From T1Sed10-7 sp041685505 (GTDB lineage: Bacteria > Actinomycetota > Nitriliruptoria > Nitriliruptorales > Nitriliruptoraceae), in contig JAWLFQ010000034.1 of assembly GCA_041685505.1 (NCBI GenBank), positions 1 to 23,917 of the forward strand: 23,917 nucleotides of DNA. Direction: 5' to 3'. The notes under the pieces were generated by a model. The model saw only the letters and a list, made by a program, of their open reading frames with translations, was not told the DNA's origin and did no database searches. The position numbers and the translations under genes were made by a program. Positions 11,625 through 18,659 of this stretch are shown here, one piece after another. Positions within the stretch are counted from its first letter, which is position 1. Every line of letters begins with the position of its first letter.

Positions 11625-11662
11625 GGTGCGCTCCGTAGGTGGTCGGGGTTGGGGTCGTGCTC
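11595..11662. repeat. Direct repeat duplicating a start region
   Basis: Positions 11595-11619 and 11638-11662 match at 23 of 25 bases (43-bp offset). One copy encodes the first residues of the dehydrogenase; the other spans the intergenic gap and the stop codon of the DUF192 gene. Because 43 is not a multiple of three, the ATG at 11664, which overlaps that stop as ATGA, opens a different frame that repeats MSTTPTPTT and then runs out of register. Confidence 0.8.
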
Positions 11663-12251
11663 ATCCGGTCGTGGCCGGGTCCGTCCAGCTCATCCTCGCA
11701 CCCGGCGCCACGCCCACCTCGTCGAACCAGCCGCCGGGGACCTCGAGCGCCGCCACGTAGGGCGCGTCGGGGCCGGTTGTGGGGCATGCCGCGGGGTCGT
11801 CCGCCTCGCAGGGCACCATGGTGGCCACGGTGTGGACGGTGCCGTCGTCGGCCACGAAGGCGATGTCGAGCGCGATCAGGGTGTTCCACATCCAGAAGCC
11901 ACCGCGACGTGCGTCGTCGAACAGGAACAGCATGCCGGTCCCCGACGGCAGCCGCGTCACCTCCATCAACCCGCGCCGCCGCTCGGCATCGGTGGCAGCC
12001 ACCTTCGCGTCGACCTCGACCTCGTCGCCATCGGCGCTGACGATGGTGACCACCGTCTCATCGAGGTCGTCGATCGCCGGGTGCAGGGGCGGTAGCGCCG
12101 GGCCGTCGGGTTCCGCCACCTCGGTGTCCTGCTGCCCGGCGGGCTCGCGCGCGGCGCCGGGCTCGGAGGGTGACGGTGCGGCGCACGCCCCTGACAGCGC
12201 CGCGCAGGCCAGTATCGCCACCCACCGCACGCAGTACCGCCTGATCCGCAT
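11661..12251 (-). CDS. DUF192 exported protein, probable lipoprotein
   Basis: The 196-residue product has a basic N-terminus, a hydrophobic segment (WVAILACAALSGAC) and Cys23 at a plausible though imperfect lipobox, then a Pro/Glu-rich spacer (about 24-60). The rest is a DUF192 domain: VDAKVAATDAERRRGLMEVTRL, GMLFLFDDARRGGFWMWNTLIALDIAFV and VPGGWFDEVGVAPGARM, which are the family landmarks (E-R-x-x-G-L-M, F-W-M-x-N-T, L-D-I-x-F). DUF192 proteins are small secreted beta-fold proteins without a firmly established role. The ATG at 12251 has GGAGGT upstream at 11 nt. It is divergent from the ACT-domain gene with only 64 bp between starts, so both promoters must overlap there. Confidence 0.85.
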   Translation of the reverse strand: MRIRRYCVRWVAILACAALSGACAAPSPSEPGAAREPAGQQDTEVAEPDGPALPPLHPAIDDLDETVVTIVSADGDEVEVDAKVAATDAERRRGLMEVTRLPSGTGMLFLFDDARRGGFWMWNTLIALDIAFVADDGTVHTVATMVPCEADDPAACPTTGPDAPYVAALEVPGGWFDEVGVAPGARMSWTDPATTG

Positions 12252-12315
12252 GCCGTCACGCTACCTCCGGCCCGAGCGACGCCTACGCTACGCGCCATCG
12301 CACAGGAGGAGCGCG

Positions 12316-12831
12316 GTGCACGAGCTCGCCGTCACGGCCATCGGGACCGACCGCCCCGGCATCGTCGCCGCGGTGACCAGCGTGCTGCACCAGCGCGGTG
12401 GCAACCTCGAGGACTCGGCCATGACGATCCTCGGCGGGCAGTTCGCCATCGTGTTGCTGGTCGACACCGACGACGACCCGGAGGAACTGCGCCGCGCGCT
12501 GCAGGATGCGACCGGCGAGCTCGGGCTGACCGTCTCCGTGTGCCGCACCGAGGGCGCGGACCGGGGGGCCGAGGCCACCCATCTGCTCAGCGTGTACGGC
12601 GCCGACAAGCCCGGCATCGTGGCCGGGGTGACCCGCGCGCTGGCCGAGGTCGGCGCCAACGTGATCGACCTGGAGACGCAGGTGATCGGCGACAGCGAGC
12701 AACCGGTCTACGCCATGGTCATCGAGCTGGCCACCGACGACGCCGAGGCCACGGCAGATGCGGTGGCCGCAGCCTGCGCGCCGCTCGGCGTCGACCACAC
12801 CCTGCGCACCATCGACGCGGAGACCTACTAG
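12316..12831 (+). CDS. Two-ACT-domain protein (GcvR-like)
   Basis: The 171-residue product consists of two ACT domains and nothing else: residues about 1-80 (VTAIGTDRPGIVAAVTSVLHQRGGNLEDSAM) and about 88-171 (LSVYGADKPGIVAGVTRALAEVGANVIDLE). ACT domains bind small ligands, usually amino acids, at the dimer interface; this tandem layout is that of GcvR, the glycine cleavage regulator, and related proteins of unknown role in actinobacteria. No DNA-binding domain is present. The GTG at 12316 follows AGGAGG by 6 nt. Its stop codon abuts the GTG of def, so translation of the two is probably coupled. Confidence 0.85.
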   Translation: MHELAVTAIGTDRPGIVAAVTSVLHQRGGNLEDSAMTILGGQFAIVLLVDTDDDPEELRRALQDATGELGLTVSVCRTEGADRGAEATHLLSVYGADKPGIVAGVTRALAEVGANVIDLETQVIGDSEQPVYAMVIELATDDAEATADAVAAACAPLGVDHTLRTIDAETY

Positions 12832-13356
12832 GTGACGGTCAGACGCGTCGTGACCTACCCCGCGCGGGTCCTCAAGGGCCTCGCCGGCCCGGTGGGCGAG
12901 ATCGGGCCCCGCGAGCGCCAGCTCGCGCAGGATCTCGTGGACACGATGTACGACTCGCCGGGATGCGTCGGGCTCGCGGCCCCACAGCTGGGGGTCGCCT
13001 CCCGCGCCTTCGCCCTCGACGTCTCGGTGATGCGCAAGCCCCCACCGGGCAACCACGGCCTCGTGGTGCTGTTCGACCCGGAGCTGGTGCTGGCCACCGG
13101 CTCGGAGCTCGCGCGCGAGGGGTGCATGTCCGTGCCGGACTTCACCTGCGACGTCCGACGCGCCACCGAGGTGGTGGTCCGCGGCACGACCCCGGAGGGT
13201 GAGGCGCGCGTCGTCGAGGCAGCCGGCTTCGAGGCCCGGGCGTTCCAGCACGAGCTCGACCACCTCGACGGACGCCTGGTGCTCGACCGGGTGGCGGCAC
13301 GCTCCGACGTCTTCCCCCGCAAGCGGCGGGCGCGCAAGGGCGAGCACCTCAAGTGA
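12832..13356 (+). CDS. def: Peptide deformylase
   Basis: Peptide deformylase removes the N-formyl group from nascent proteins. All three metal/active-site motifs are present in 174 residues: GCVGLAAPQLG (44-54), EGCMS with the metal-ligand Cys98, and QHELDHLDG with His140, Glu141 and His144. Length is normal. The GTG start is immediately after the stop of the ACT-domain gene (TAG-GTG) with no ribosome-binding site of its own that stands out, so it is probably translated by reinitiation. The tail is strongly basic (RKRRARKGEHLK). The gene is not in the common def-fmt arrangement here; a second def elsewhere in the genome is possible. Confidence 0.95.
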   Translation: MTVRRVVTYPARVLKGLAGPVGEIGPRERQLAQDLVDTMYDSPGCVGLAAPQLGVASRAFALDVSVMRKPPPGNHGLVVLFDPELVLATGSELAREGCMSVPDFTCDVRRATEVVVRGTTPEGEARVVEAAGFEARAFQHELDHLDGRLVLDRVAARSDVFPRKRRARKGEHLK

Positions 13357-13407
13357 GCACCTGCGAGGGCCGCTCCCCCGCGGGGCCGGGTTCAGCCGGG
13401 CCGGGGG

Positions 13408-13872
13408 TCAGCGGGGCAGGGGCCGGCAGGCGGTGTTGGCGTCGATCGCCACCTCACCGGTGCCGCGGTCCAGTGCGACGGTGATGCGGATGCCGTCGCG
13501 CCGACCGAACAGTTCGTCGGGACGGTCGCCGGGGACCAGTTCGTAGTCAGCCTGGCTGAGCACCGCAGCCGCAGCGTCGAGCACCTCGACGTCCTCGGGG
13601 ATGGGCCCACGCACCGACAGTCGGTTGGACGCACCGTCGGACGCGGTGGGCAGCTCGCAGTCTTCGCGCGCACCCAGCGGCCGCGTGGAGGTCACCTCGA
13701 GGCCGATGGCCTCGACGATCTCGTCGGTCAGCGCGACGATCTCCTCCTCGGCCTCGTCGATGCGGATCGTGGCCTCCCCGAAGCGCGAGCAACCCACGAG
13801 TACCGCCGCCGCGAGGAGGAGCACTGCGAGCAGCACGCCACCTCGGCGTCCCCGCCAGGGGATCGAGCCCAC
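13408..13872 (-). CDS. Putative lipoprotein, unknown function
   Basis: About 154 residues: a basic N-terminus (WRGRRGG), a hydrophobic helix (VLLAVLLLAAAVLVG) and an ideal lipobox LVGC with the lipidated Cys at residue 28. The mature part begins SRFGEATIRIDEAEEEIVALTDEIVEAIGLE, a predicted helix, and continues with a mixed fold containing two further Cys (in EDCELPTAS and NTACRPLPR) that could form a disulfide. I do not recognise a family. The GTG at 13872 has GGAGG 5 nt upstream; the ATG one codon earlier (13875) is an equally readable start but only 2 nt from the same site. It converges with def and diverges from the EtfD-like gene. Confidence 0.75.
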   Translation of the reverse strand: MGSIPWRGRRGGVLLAVLLLAAAVLVGCSRFGEATIRIDEAEEEIVALTDEIVEAIGLEVTSTRPLGAREDCELPTASDGASNRLSVRGPIPEDVEVLDAAAAVLSQADYELVPGDRPDELFGRRDGIRITVALDRGTGEVAIDANTACRPLPR

Positions 13873-13977
13873 CATGACCTCCGACCGCTCACCGCCGCTG
13901 CCACCGGCCGACGGCACGACCCGACCAGCGTACGGGGCGCAGGGTGGGCGTCCGCACCGCCTGACACCTGCGTCACG

Positions 13978-14006
13978 TTGGTCGTGGGGGTGGCCGCTCG
14001 TACACT
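13978..14006 (+). promoter_or_regulatory. Candidate promoter of the EtfD-like gene, with upstream palindrome
   Basis: TTGGTC (13978-13983), a 17-nt spacer and TACACT (14001-14006) precede the GTG by about 65 bp. Immediately upstream, TGAC-ACCTGC-GTCA (13962-13975) is an inverted repeat that could bind a regulator at the -35 edge. The pattern does not match the Crp spacing. Confidence 0.4.
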
Positions 14007-14070
14007 GCCTCCGGCGTGTGGCGGGGTCCGGGAGCCGTCCCCCGCCACCACAGACGAGGGAGCGCACCCC

Positions 14071-16266
14071 GTGACCGACGAGACCCTGCTCACGTTGTTC
14101 CGCGTCATCGCCGGCACCGCGACGCTGGCCTTCTTCGGCGCCTGGGCGGTGCGACGGGGCACCTACCTCGTGCAGCTCGTCCGCGCCGCCCAGCCCAACC
14201 CCGAACGCAACATCGGGCGCGCCTTCCGGGCCAACATCCGTCACGCGCTGGTCAACATCCTCGGGCACAAGAAGCTGCTCAAGTGGACCCTGTCGGGGGT
14301 CGCCCACTTCTGGGTGTTCTACGCCTTCTTCGTGCTCCAGACCACGGTGCTCGAGGCGATCGGCGAGCTGTACGTCGGTCCCTCCTTCCAGCTCCCGCTG
14401 CTCAACGCCGTCGAACTGTTCGGTGTCACCGCCTACGACGTGCTCGGCTTCTCCCAGGATCTGCTCGGCCTGCTGTCGCTGACCGGTATCGCGATCTTCG
14501 CCGGCATCCGCTTCGCCCAGAGCCCGGCGGGCAAGGGCCGCAGTTCCCGCTTCGCCGGCTCCAACCTCAACCAGGGCTGGTGGGTGCTCAGCGCCGAGGT
14601 CCTGGTCGTGTGGACGCTGTGGACCGCGCACGGCGTGCGGTACGCCAAGGGCTTCGCGCCCACCGACGCGGCACTGATCTCCAACAACATCTTCGGCGAG
14701 GCGCTGCTCGGCATCCCGTCACTGACGCTGGAGTGGATCGGGGCCATCAACCTCGTCGCCCACCTCGCCATCGTCGGCGGGTTCCTGATCTTCACCCTGC
14801 ACTCCAAGCACCTGCACATCGTCACCATCCCCTTCCAGGAGCTCACCCGCGACCCCAACCGGGACACCGCGCTGGGCAAGCTCACGTCGGAACCGATCGA
14901 CCTCGAGTCGATGACCGAGGACACCGTGCTCGGGGTGGGGGCGATCGAGCAGTTCACCTTCGACCGCTTCCTGGACTTCCAGACCTGTACCGAGTGCGGT
15001 CGGTGCCAGTCCCAGTGCCCGGCCTGGAACACCGGCAAACCGCTGAGCCCGAAGATGCTGATCCAGGACCTGCGCGACCACATGTACGCCAAGGGGCCCT
15101 TCCTGCTCGGCAAGGTCGACGAGGCCGAGGCCGGCGACGTGATCGACATCCCACTGGTCGGCGACGCTCCCGGCCAGGCCAGCGTCATCGACTACGACGT
15201 GCTGTGGTCCTGCACCACCTGCGGGGCCTGCGTCGAGGAGTGCCCGGTCGACATCCAGCACGTCGACACCATCGTGGACATGCGCCGTTACAAGGCCATG
15301 ATGGAGTCGAGCTTCCCGCAGGAAGCGGGCGTGATGCTCAAGAACGTGGAGAACGCCGGAGATCCGTGGGGGGTCGGCCAGGCCAAGCGCGAGGAGTGGA
15401 CCGAGAAGCTGGACTTCGACATCCCCGTGCTGGAGCCGGGTGAGGAACAGGGCGGCGAGTTCGAGTACATCTTCTGGACCGGGTGCGCCGGCGCGGTCGA
15501 CGACCGCTCCCGCAAGATCACCCAGGCCACCGCGCAGCTCCTCCACGACGCCGGGGTGTCCTTCGCGATCCTGGGCAAGCACGAGACGTGCACCGGTGAC
15601 CCGGCGCGCCGGCTCGGCATGGAGTACCTGTTCCAGAACCTCGCGGCGCGCAACGTGGAGATGCTCAACAGCGTGGGAGCCGACCGGACCAAGATCGTCG
15701 CGTGGTGCCCCCACTGCTTCAACACCCTGAAGAACGAGTACCCCGACTTCGACGGCCACTTCGAGGTGCTGCACCACTCCGAGGTGCTCGCCAAGCTGAT
15801 CGATGAGGGTCGGTTGGTGGCCACCAACCAGCTCGACAAGCGCGTCACCTACCACGACCCCTGCTACCTCGGCAGGCACAACGAGGTCTACTCCACCCCC
15901 CGACAGGTCGTGAACGCCGTCCCGGGTCTGCAGCCGACGGAGATGACCCGGTGCCGCTCCAACGGCTTCTGCTGCGGCGCCGGAGGCGCGCGCATGTGGA
16001 TGGAGGAGAACATCGGCAAGCGCGTCAACATGGAGCGGGTTGACGAGGCGCTCGAGCTCGACCCGGAGCTGATCACCACCGCCTGTCCCTACTGCACGAC
16101 GATGCTCGAGGACGGGATCGCGCAGAAGTCCCAGGAGGGCGTGCTCAGTGACGGTCAGGTCGAGGTGCTCGACATCTCCGAGGTACTGCAGCGCGGGCGC
16201 ATGCTGCCGCTGGCCGCACAGGGCGTCACGCCGGTGACCGGGGAGGCGGCGGGCGAGCAGGACTGA
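14071..16266 (+). CDS. EtfD-like membrane Fe-S reductase (ETF:quinone oxidoreductase, HdrD-type)
   Basis: The 731-residue product combines an N-terminal membrane domain with about six helices (residues 1-250, NarI/heme-b-like, with His at 59, 79, 187, 231, 244 and 249), a dicluster ferredoxin region with CTECGRCQSQCP (306-317) and CTTCGACVEECP (381-392), and a C-terminal heterodisulfide-reductase part with two Cys-rich CCG-type modules (CPHCFNTL ... YHDPCYLGRHNEVY ... GFCCGAGGARMW). This is the architecture of mycobacterial Rv0338c/EtfD, which oxidises the electron-transfer flavoprotein EtfBA during fatty-acid beta-oxidation and reduces menaquinone. It is shorter than the mycobacterial protein (about 880 residues). 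The GTG at 14071 follows GAGGGAG by 8 nt. No etfA or etfB lies in the window, so the partner is inferred. A lactate/glycolate oxidase subunit is the alternative. Confidence 0.85.
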   Translation: MTDETLLTLFRVIAGTATLAFFGAWAVRRGTYLVQLVRAAQPNPERNIGRAFRANIRHALVNILGHKKLLKWTLSGVAHFWVFYAFFVLQTTVLEAIGELYVGPSFQLPLLNAVELFGVTAYDVLGFSQDLLGLLSLTGIAIFAGIRFAQSPAGKGRSSRFAGSNLNQGWWVLSAEVLVVWTLWTAHGVRYAKGFAPTDAALISNNIFGEALLGIPSLTLEWIGAINLVAHLAIVGGFLIFTLHSKHLHIVTIPFQELTRDPNRDTALGKLTSEPIDLESMTEDTVLGVGAIEQFTFDRFLDFQTCTECGRCQSQCPAWNTGKPLSPKMLIQDLRDHMYAKGPFLLGKVDEAEAGDVIDIPLVGDAPGQASVIDYDVLWSCTTCGACVEECPVDIQHVDTIVDMRRYKAMMESSFPQEAGVMLKNVENAGDPWGVGQAKREEWTEKLDFDIPVLEPGEEQGGEFEYIFWTGCAGAVDDRSRKITQATAQLLHDAGVSFAILGKHETCTGDPARRLGMEYLFQNLAARNVEMLNSVGADRTKIVAWCPHCFNTLKNEYPDFDGHFEVLHHSEVLAKLIDEGRLVATNQLDKRVTYHDPCYLGRHNEVYSTPRQVVNAVPGLQPTEMTRCRSNGFCCGAGGARMWMEENIGKRVNMERVDEALELDPELITTACPYCTTMLEDGIAQKSQEGVLSDGQVEVLDISEVLQRGRMLPLAAQGVTPVTGEAAGEQD

Positions 16267-16333
16267 GCCCGGGTCCCTCGCCGGTCCCCGCAGGCCAGGG
16301 GCAGGGGCAGCAGGACCTGACCCGCGCACCGAC

Positions 16334-16377
16334 GCCGGTCGGACCGCGGGCGTCAGCGGGAGCCGGTCGGACCGCGG
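16334..16377. repeat. 16-bp direct repeat at the 3' end of the diguanylate cyclase gene
   Basis: GCCGGTCGGACCGCGG occurs at 16334-16349 and again at 16362-16377, 28 bp apart. One copy encodes the last residues of the cyclase (GPTGS region) and the other lies just beyond its stop codon, in the 86-bp gap where it converges with the EtfD-like gene. Each unit contains the self-complementary core CGGTCGGACCG, so it may also serve as a terminator stem. A small tandem duplication is the simplest explanation. Confidence 0.7.
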
Positions 16378-17720
16378 TGTTGCTCGATCTCCTCGAGGAC
16401 CGCGGCCAGCATCTCGGGCTCGTAGCCACGGACCCGGGCCTTGCCCGCGTCCTTCGCCGCGTACATCGCCAGGTCGGCCGCCCGCAGCACCGCGTCCGGG
16501 GTGTCGCCATCGGCGAGCAGGGCGACACCGATGCTGGCTCCGCTGACCACGTCCGGCGCCTGTGCACCGAGGTCGTAGGGTTCGGTCAGCCGCGACCGGA
16601 CCCGCTCGGCCACGCCGAGCGCCTGGTCACGATCGATGACCTCGTCGAGCAGGACCGCGAACTCGTCACCGCCGAGCCGACCGGCCGTGTCGGCCGGACG
16701 CAGGCAGGCACGGATCCGCTGCGCCGCCTCCTCCAGGAGCTGATCACCGGCAGCGTGGCCGAGGCTGTCGTTGACCGTCTTGAACCCGTCCAGATCGAGG
16801 AACAGCACCGCGCCGCTACGGGGTGGTCGTCGACGCAGCCGATCGTCGATCCGCATGCGGAACAGCCGCAGGTTCGCCAGTTGGGTGAGTGGATCGTGGA
16901 AGGCCTGGTGCTCGAGTTCCTCCTCGAGCTGCTTCTCACGGGTGACGTCGACCAGCACGCCGCGTTGCCAACGCTCACCCTGCTCGCCGGAGGAGACGGT
17001 CAGCTGGTCGCGCAGCCACACCACCGCACCGTCGCGGCGGTGCATGCGGTAGGTGAGCGTCAGCGGCTCCGGCGAGCCGCTGCGCAGGTGCGCCTGGTAG
17101 CGCGCCAGGACGCCGTCACGGTCCTCAGGGTGCAGCTGTTGGAGCCACAGGCCGGGGGTGCTGGTCCACACCTCGGGGTGGAAGCCGAGCAGCTCCAGCA
17201 GCCGCGGGCTGATGTAGTCCGCGCTCTGGCCAGGGTCGGGGTCACCGGCGTACACGACCGCCGGCACCTGCTCCACCATGTGGCGGTAGCTGGCTTCCGC
17301 CGCCTCGAGCTCCCCCTGCAGCCGGCGCTCCTCGGTCACGTCCTGGAGGAGGCCGATCGCCATGCGCCGGCCGTCGTCATCGTCCATGCTGGCCACGAGC
17401 AGCCGCCCCCACACCACGTGGCCATCGCGATGGAAGAACCGTTTGTCGAGGTCGAAGCGGTCGATCTCGCCGGCCATCAGGGCGTCGAAGAGCTCGTCGT
17501 TGCGGGTGATGTCCTCGGGGTGGGTGAACACCTCGAAGGGCAGCGTGGCGAACTCGTCCTCGCTGTAGCCGAGCATGCGCCGCAACACGTCGTTGGTCAG
17601 GACCGTACGACGCTGGTCGTCGACGATGCCCACACCGATGGGTGCGAGGGAGATGATGCGTGCCAGCAGGGCGTGCGGTGCCTGCGCGAACGCGGCGGCG
17701 AAGCTGGTCACCTCTCCCAC
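16353..17720 (-). CDS. Diguanylate cyclase with two PAS domains (PAS-PAS-GGDEF)
   Basis: The 455-residue protein makes cyclic di-GMP from two GTP. The first PAS domain (about 17-133) has APIGVGIVDDQRRTVLTN and ends in the DVTEERR linker; the second (about 140-262) has PAVVYAGD, SPRLLELLGF, HPEDRDGV and ends DVTREKQ. A short helix then leads to a complete GGDEF domain (about 270-440): HDPLTQLANLRLF, FLDLDGFKTVNDSLGH, the active site GGDEF at 350-354, and ADLAMYAAKDAGK. The product-inhibition site RxxD (Arg341, Asp344) lies exactly five residues before GGDEF, so feedback control is likely. There is no transmembrane helix and no EAL domain, so it is a cytosolic sensor-synthase with unknown PAS ligand. 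The GTG at 17720 follows GAGGAGGA. A c-di-GMP-binding BldD homologue lies one gene away. Confidence 0.93.
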   Translation of the reverse strand: MGEVTSFAAAFAQAPHALLARIISLAPIGVGIVDDQRRTVLTNDVLRRMLGYSEDEFATLPFEVFTHPEDITRNDELFDALMAGEIDRFDLDKRFFHRDGHVVWGRLLVASMDDDDGRRMAIGLLQDVTEERRLQGELEAAEASYRHMVEQVPAVVYAGDPDPGQSADYISPRLLELLGFHPEVWTSTPGLWLQQLHPEDRDGVLARYQAHLRSGSPEPLTLTYRMHRRDGAVVWLRDQLTVSSGEQGERWQRGVLVDVTREKQLEEELEHQAFHDPLTQLANLRLFRMRIDDRLRRRPPRSGAVLFLDLDGFKTVNDSLGHAAGDQLLEEAAQRIRACLRPADTAGRLGGDEFAVLLDEVIDRDQALGVAERVRSRLTEPYDLGAQAPDVVSGASIGVALLADGDTPDAVLRAADLAMYAAKDAGKARVRGYEPEMLAAVLEEIEQHRGPTGSR

Positions 17721-17773
17721 CGGCTTCCTCCTCGACCCACTCCGCGGGCACGCCGGCGTCGCGAGCCGTCAGA

Positions 17774-17799
17774 CGACGACGCGCCGCGGCGCGTCGTCG
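17774..17799. promoter_or_regulatory. Perfect 26-bp palindrome in the divergent intergenic region
   Basis: Positions 17774-17786 and 17787-17799 are exact reverse complements, with GACGAC/GTCGTC ends and a GC core. It lies 53 bp upstream of the cyclase GTG and 117 bp upstream of the voltage-sensor-like gene. A dimeric regulator site or a hairpin near the cyclase transcript start are both possible. The remainder of the 195-bp gap shows only a TACCGT -10-like hexamer (17847-17852, +) without a convincing -35, and the two ribosome-binding sites. Confidence 0.6.
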
Positions 17800-17915
17800 C
17801 GGAGCCTAGATGACGACCGGCTGGGCGCGACGGGTGTCCCGGCCGCTACCGTAGTTCGGCGCAGGACGCATCAGCCTGCGCAGGCCGCGGAGGAGCACGC
17901 CCCAGGGAGGTCGAG

Positions 17916-18599
17916 GTGGCAGCTGAGCAGCCCCGCTCGGCCAACGACGCCATCGCGGAGCCGCCAGCGCGCGATCGCGCGGACCGGCTCGCGGAGCGCC
18001 TGGCGATCCCCGTGCTGGTGGCAGCGCTCGCCAGCGTGCCGGCGGTCTTCCTCACCCTTCTGGAGGATCCCTACGCCACGATCGGCAACGGACTCAACAC
18101 CTTCTCGGGAGTCGTGCTGATCGCCGAGACAGTGGTGCTGTTCGCCGTCTCGGAGAACCGGCTGGCATGGGTACGGCGCAACAAGTGGCTGCTCCTGCTC
18201 GCACTGGCGATCATCCCCGCGGTGATCTTCACCGTGGGCCCGGTGCAGCTGCTACGGCTCACCCGTGTCGCGCACGCCATCCGCATGGTCGGCGCCATCC
18301 GCATCATCCGTGTGGGGCGCATCATGAAAGCCGGTCGCATCCTCAGGGAACGTGCGGGGTTGGATGCCCGCTGGCAGAAGGTGATCGCGGCGGCCGTGAC
18401 GGTGCTCGCAGCAGCCTTCGTCGGCATCATCCTGGCCGACCCCACCTCGGCATCCGGCGGGGCGTTGCGCAGCGCGGTGGACGTGGTGGGCGTGCCGGGC
18501 GTCATCCTGGCCGGGGTCATCCTGGGCGGCGCGACCTACGTGGTGCGCACCAACCTGCGTGCCGGCGAGGAGGAGCAGGAGCCTCCGACCCCCGGGTGA
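17916..18599 (+). CDS. Voltage-sensor-like membrane protein without a recognisable pore
   Basis: The 227-residue protein has a hydrophilic N-terminus and about six hydrophobic segments. Segment four is a textbook S4 voltage sensor: counting every third residue from 114 gives Arg114, Arg117, His120, Arg123, Gly126, Arg129, Arg132, Arg135, Lys138, Arg141. Segment two carries Glu71 (VLIAETVVLF) as a possible counter-charge and the preceding S3-like segment is KWLLLLALAIIPAVIF. It looks like the voltage-gated ion channel family. However, between the last two helices (about 155-174 and 193-210) there is only a short Asp/Ser/Gly loop, with no TVGYG-type filter. It may be a degenerate channel, a stand-alone sensor, or a proton pathway. 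The GTG at 17916 follows GGGAGG by 5 nt. It is divergent from the cyclase and convergent with bldD. Confidence 0.75.
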   Translation: MAAEQPRSANDAIAEPPARDRADRLAERLAIPVLVAALASVPAVFLTLLEDPYATIGNGLNTFSGVVLIAETVVLFAVSENRLAWVRRNKWLLLLALAIIPAVIFTVGPVQLLRLTRVAHAIRMVGAIRIIRVGRIMKAGRILRERAGLDARWQKVIAAAVTVLAAAFVGIILADPTSASGGALRSAVDVVGVPGVILAGVILGGATYVVRTNLRAGEEEQEPPTPG

Positions 18600-18659
18600 C
18601 GCCACCGCTGCGGCGGCGCAACCGTGCCGAGGTGGTGGGTGCCGTCGGCTGGCTCCGCC

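Noticed and set aside
13962..13975. Crp-type operator upstream of the EtfD-like gene
   Set aside because: The half-site spacing is TGA-N8-TCA rather than the TGTGA-N6-TCACA expected for Crp.
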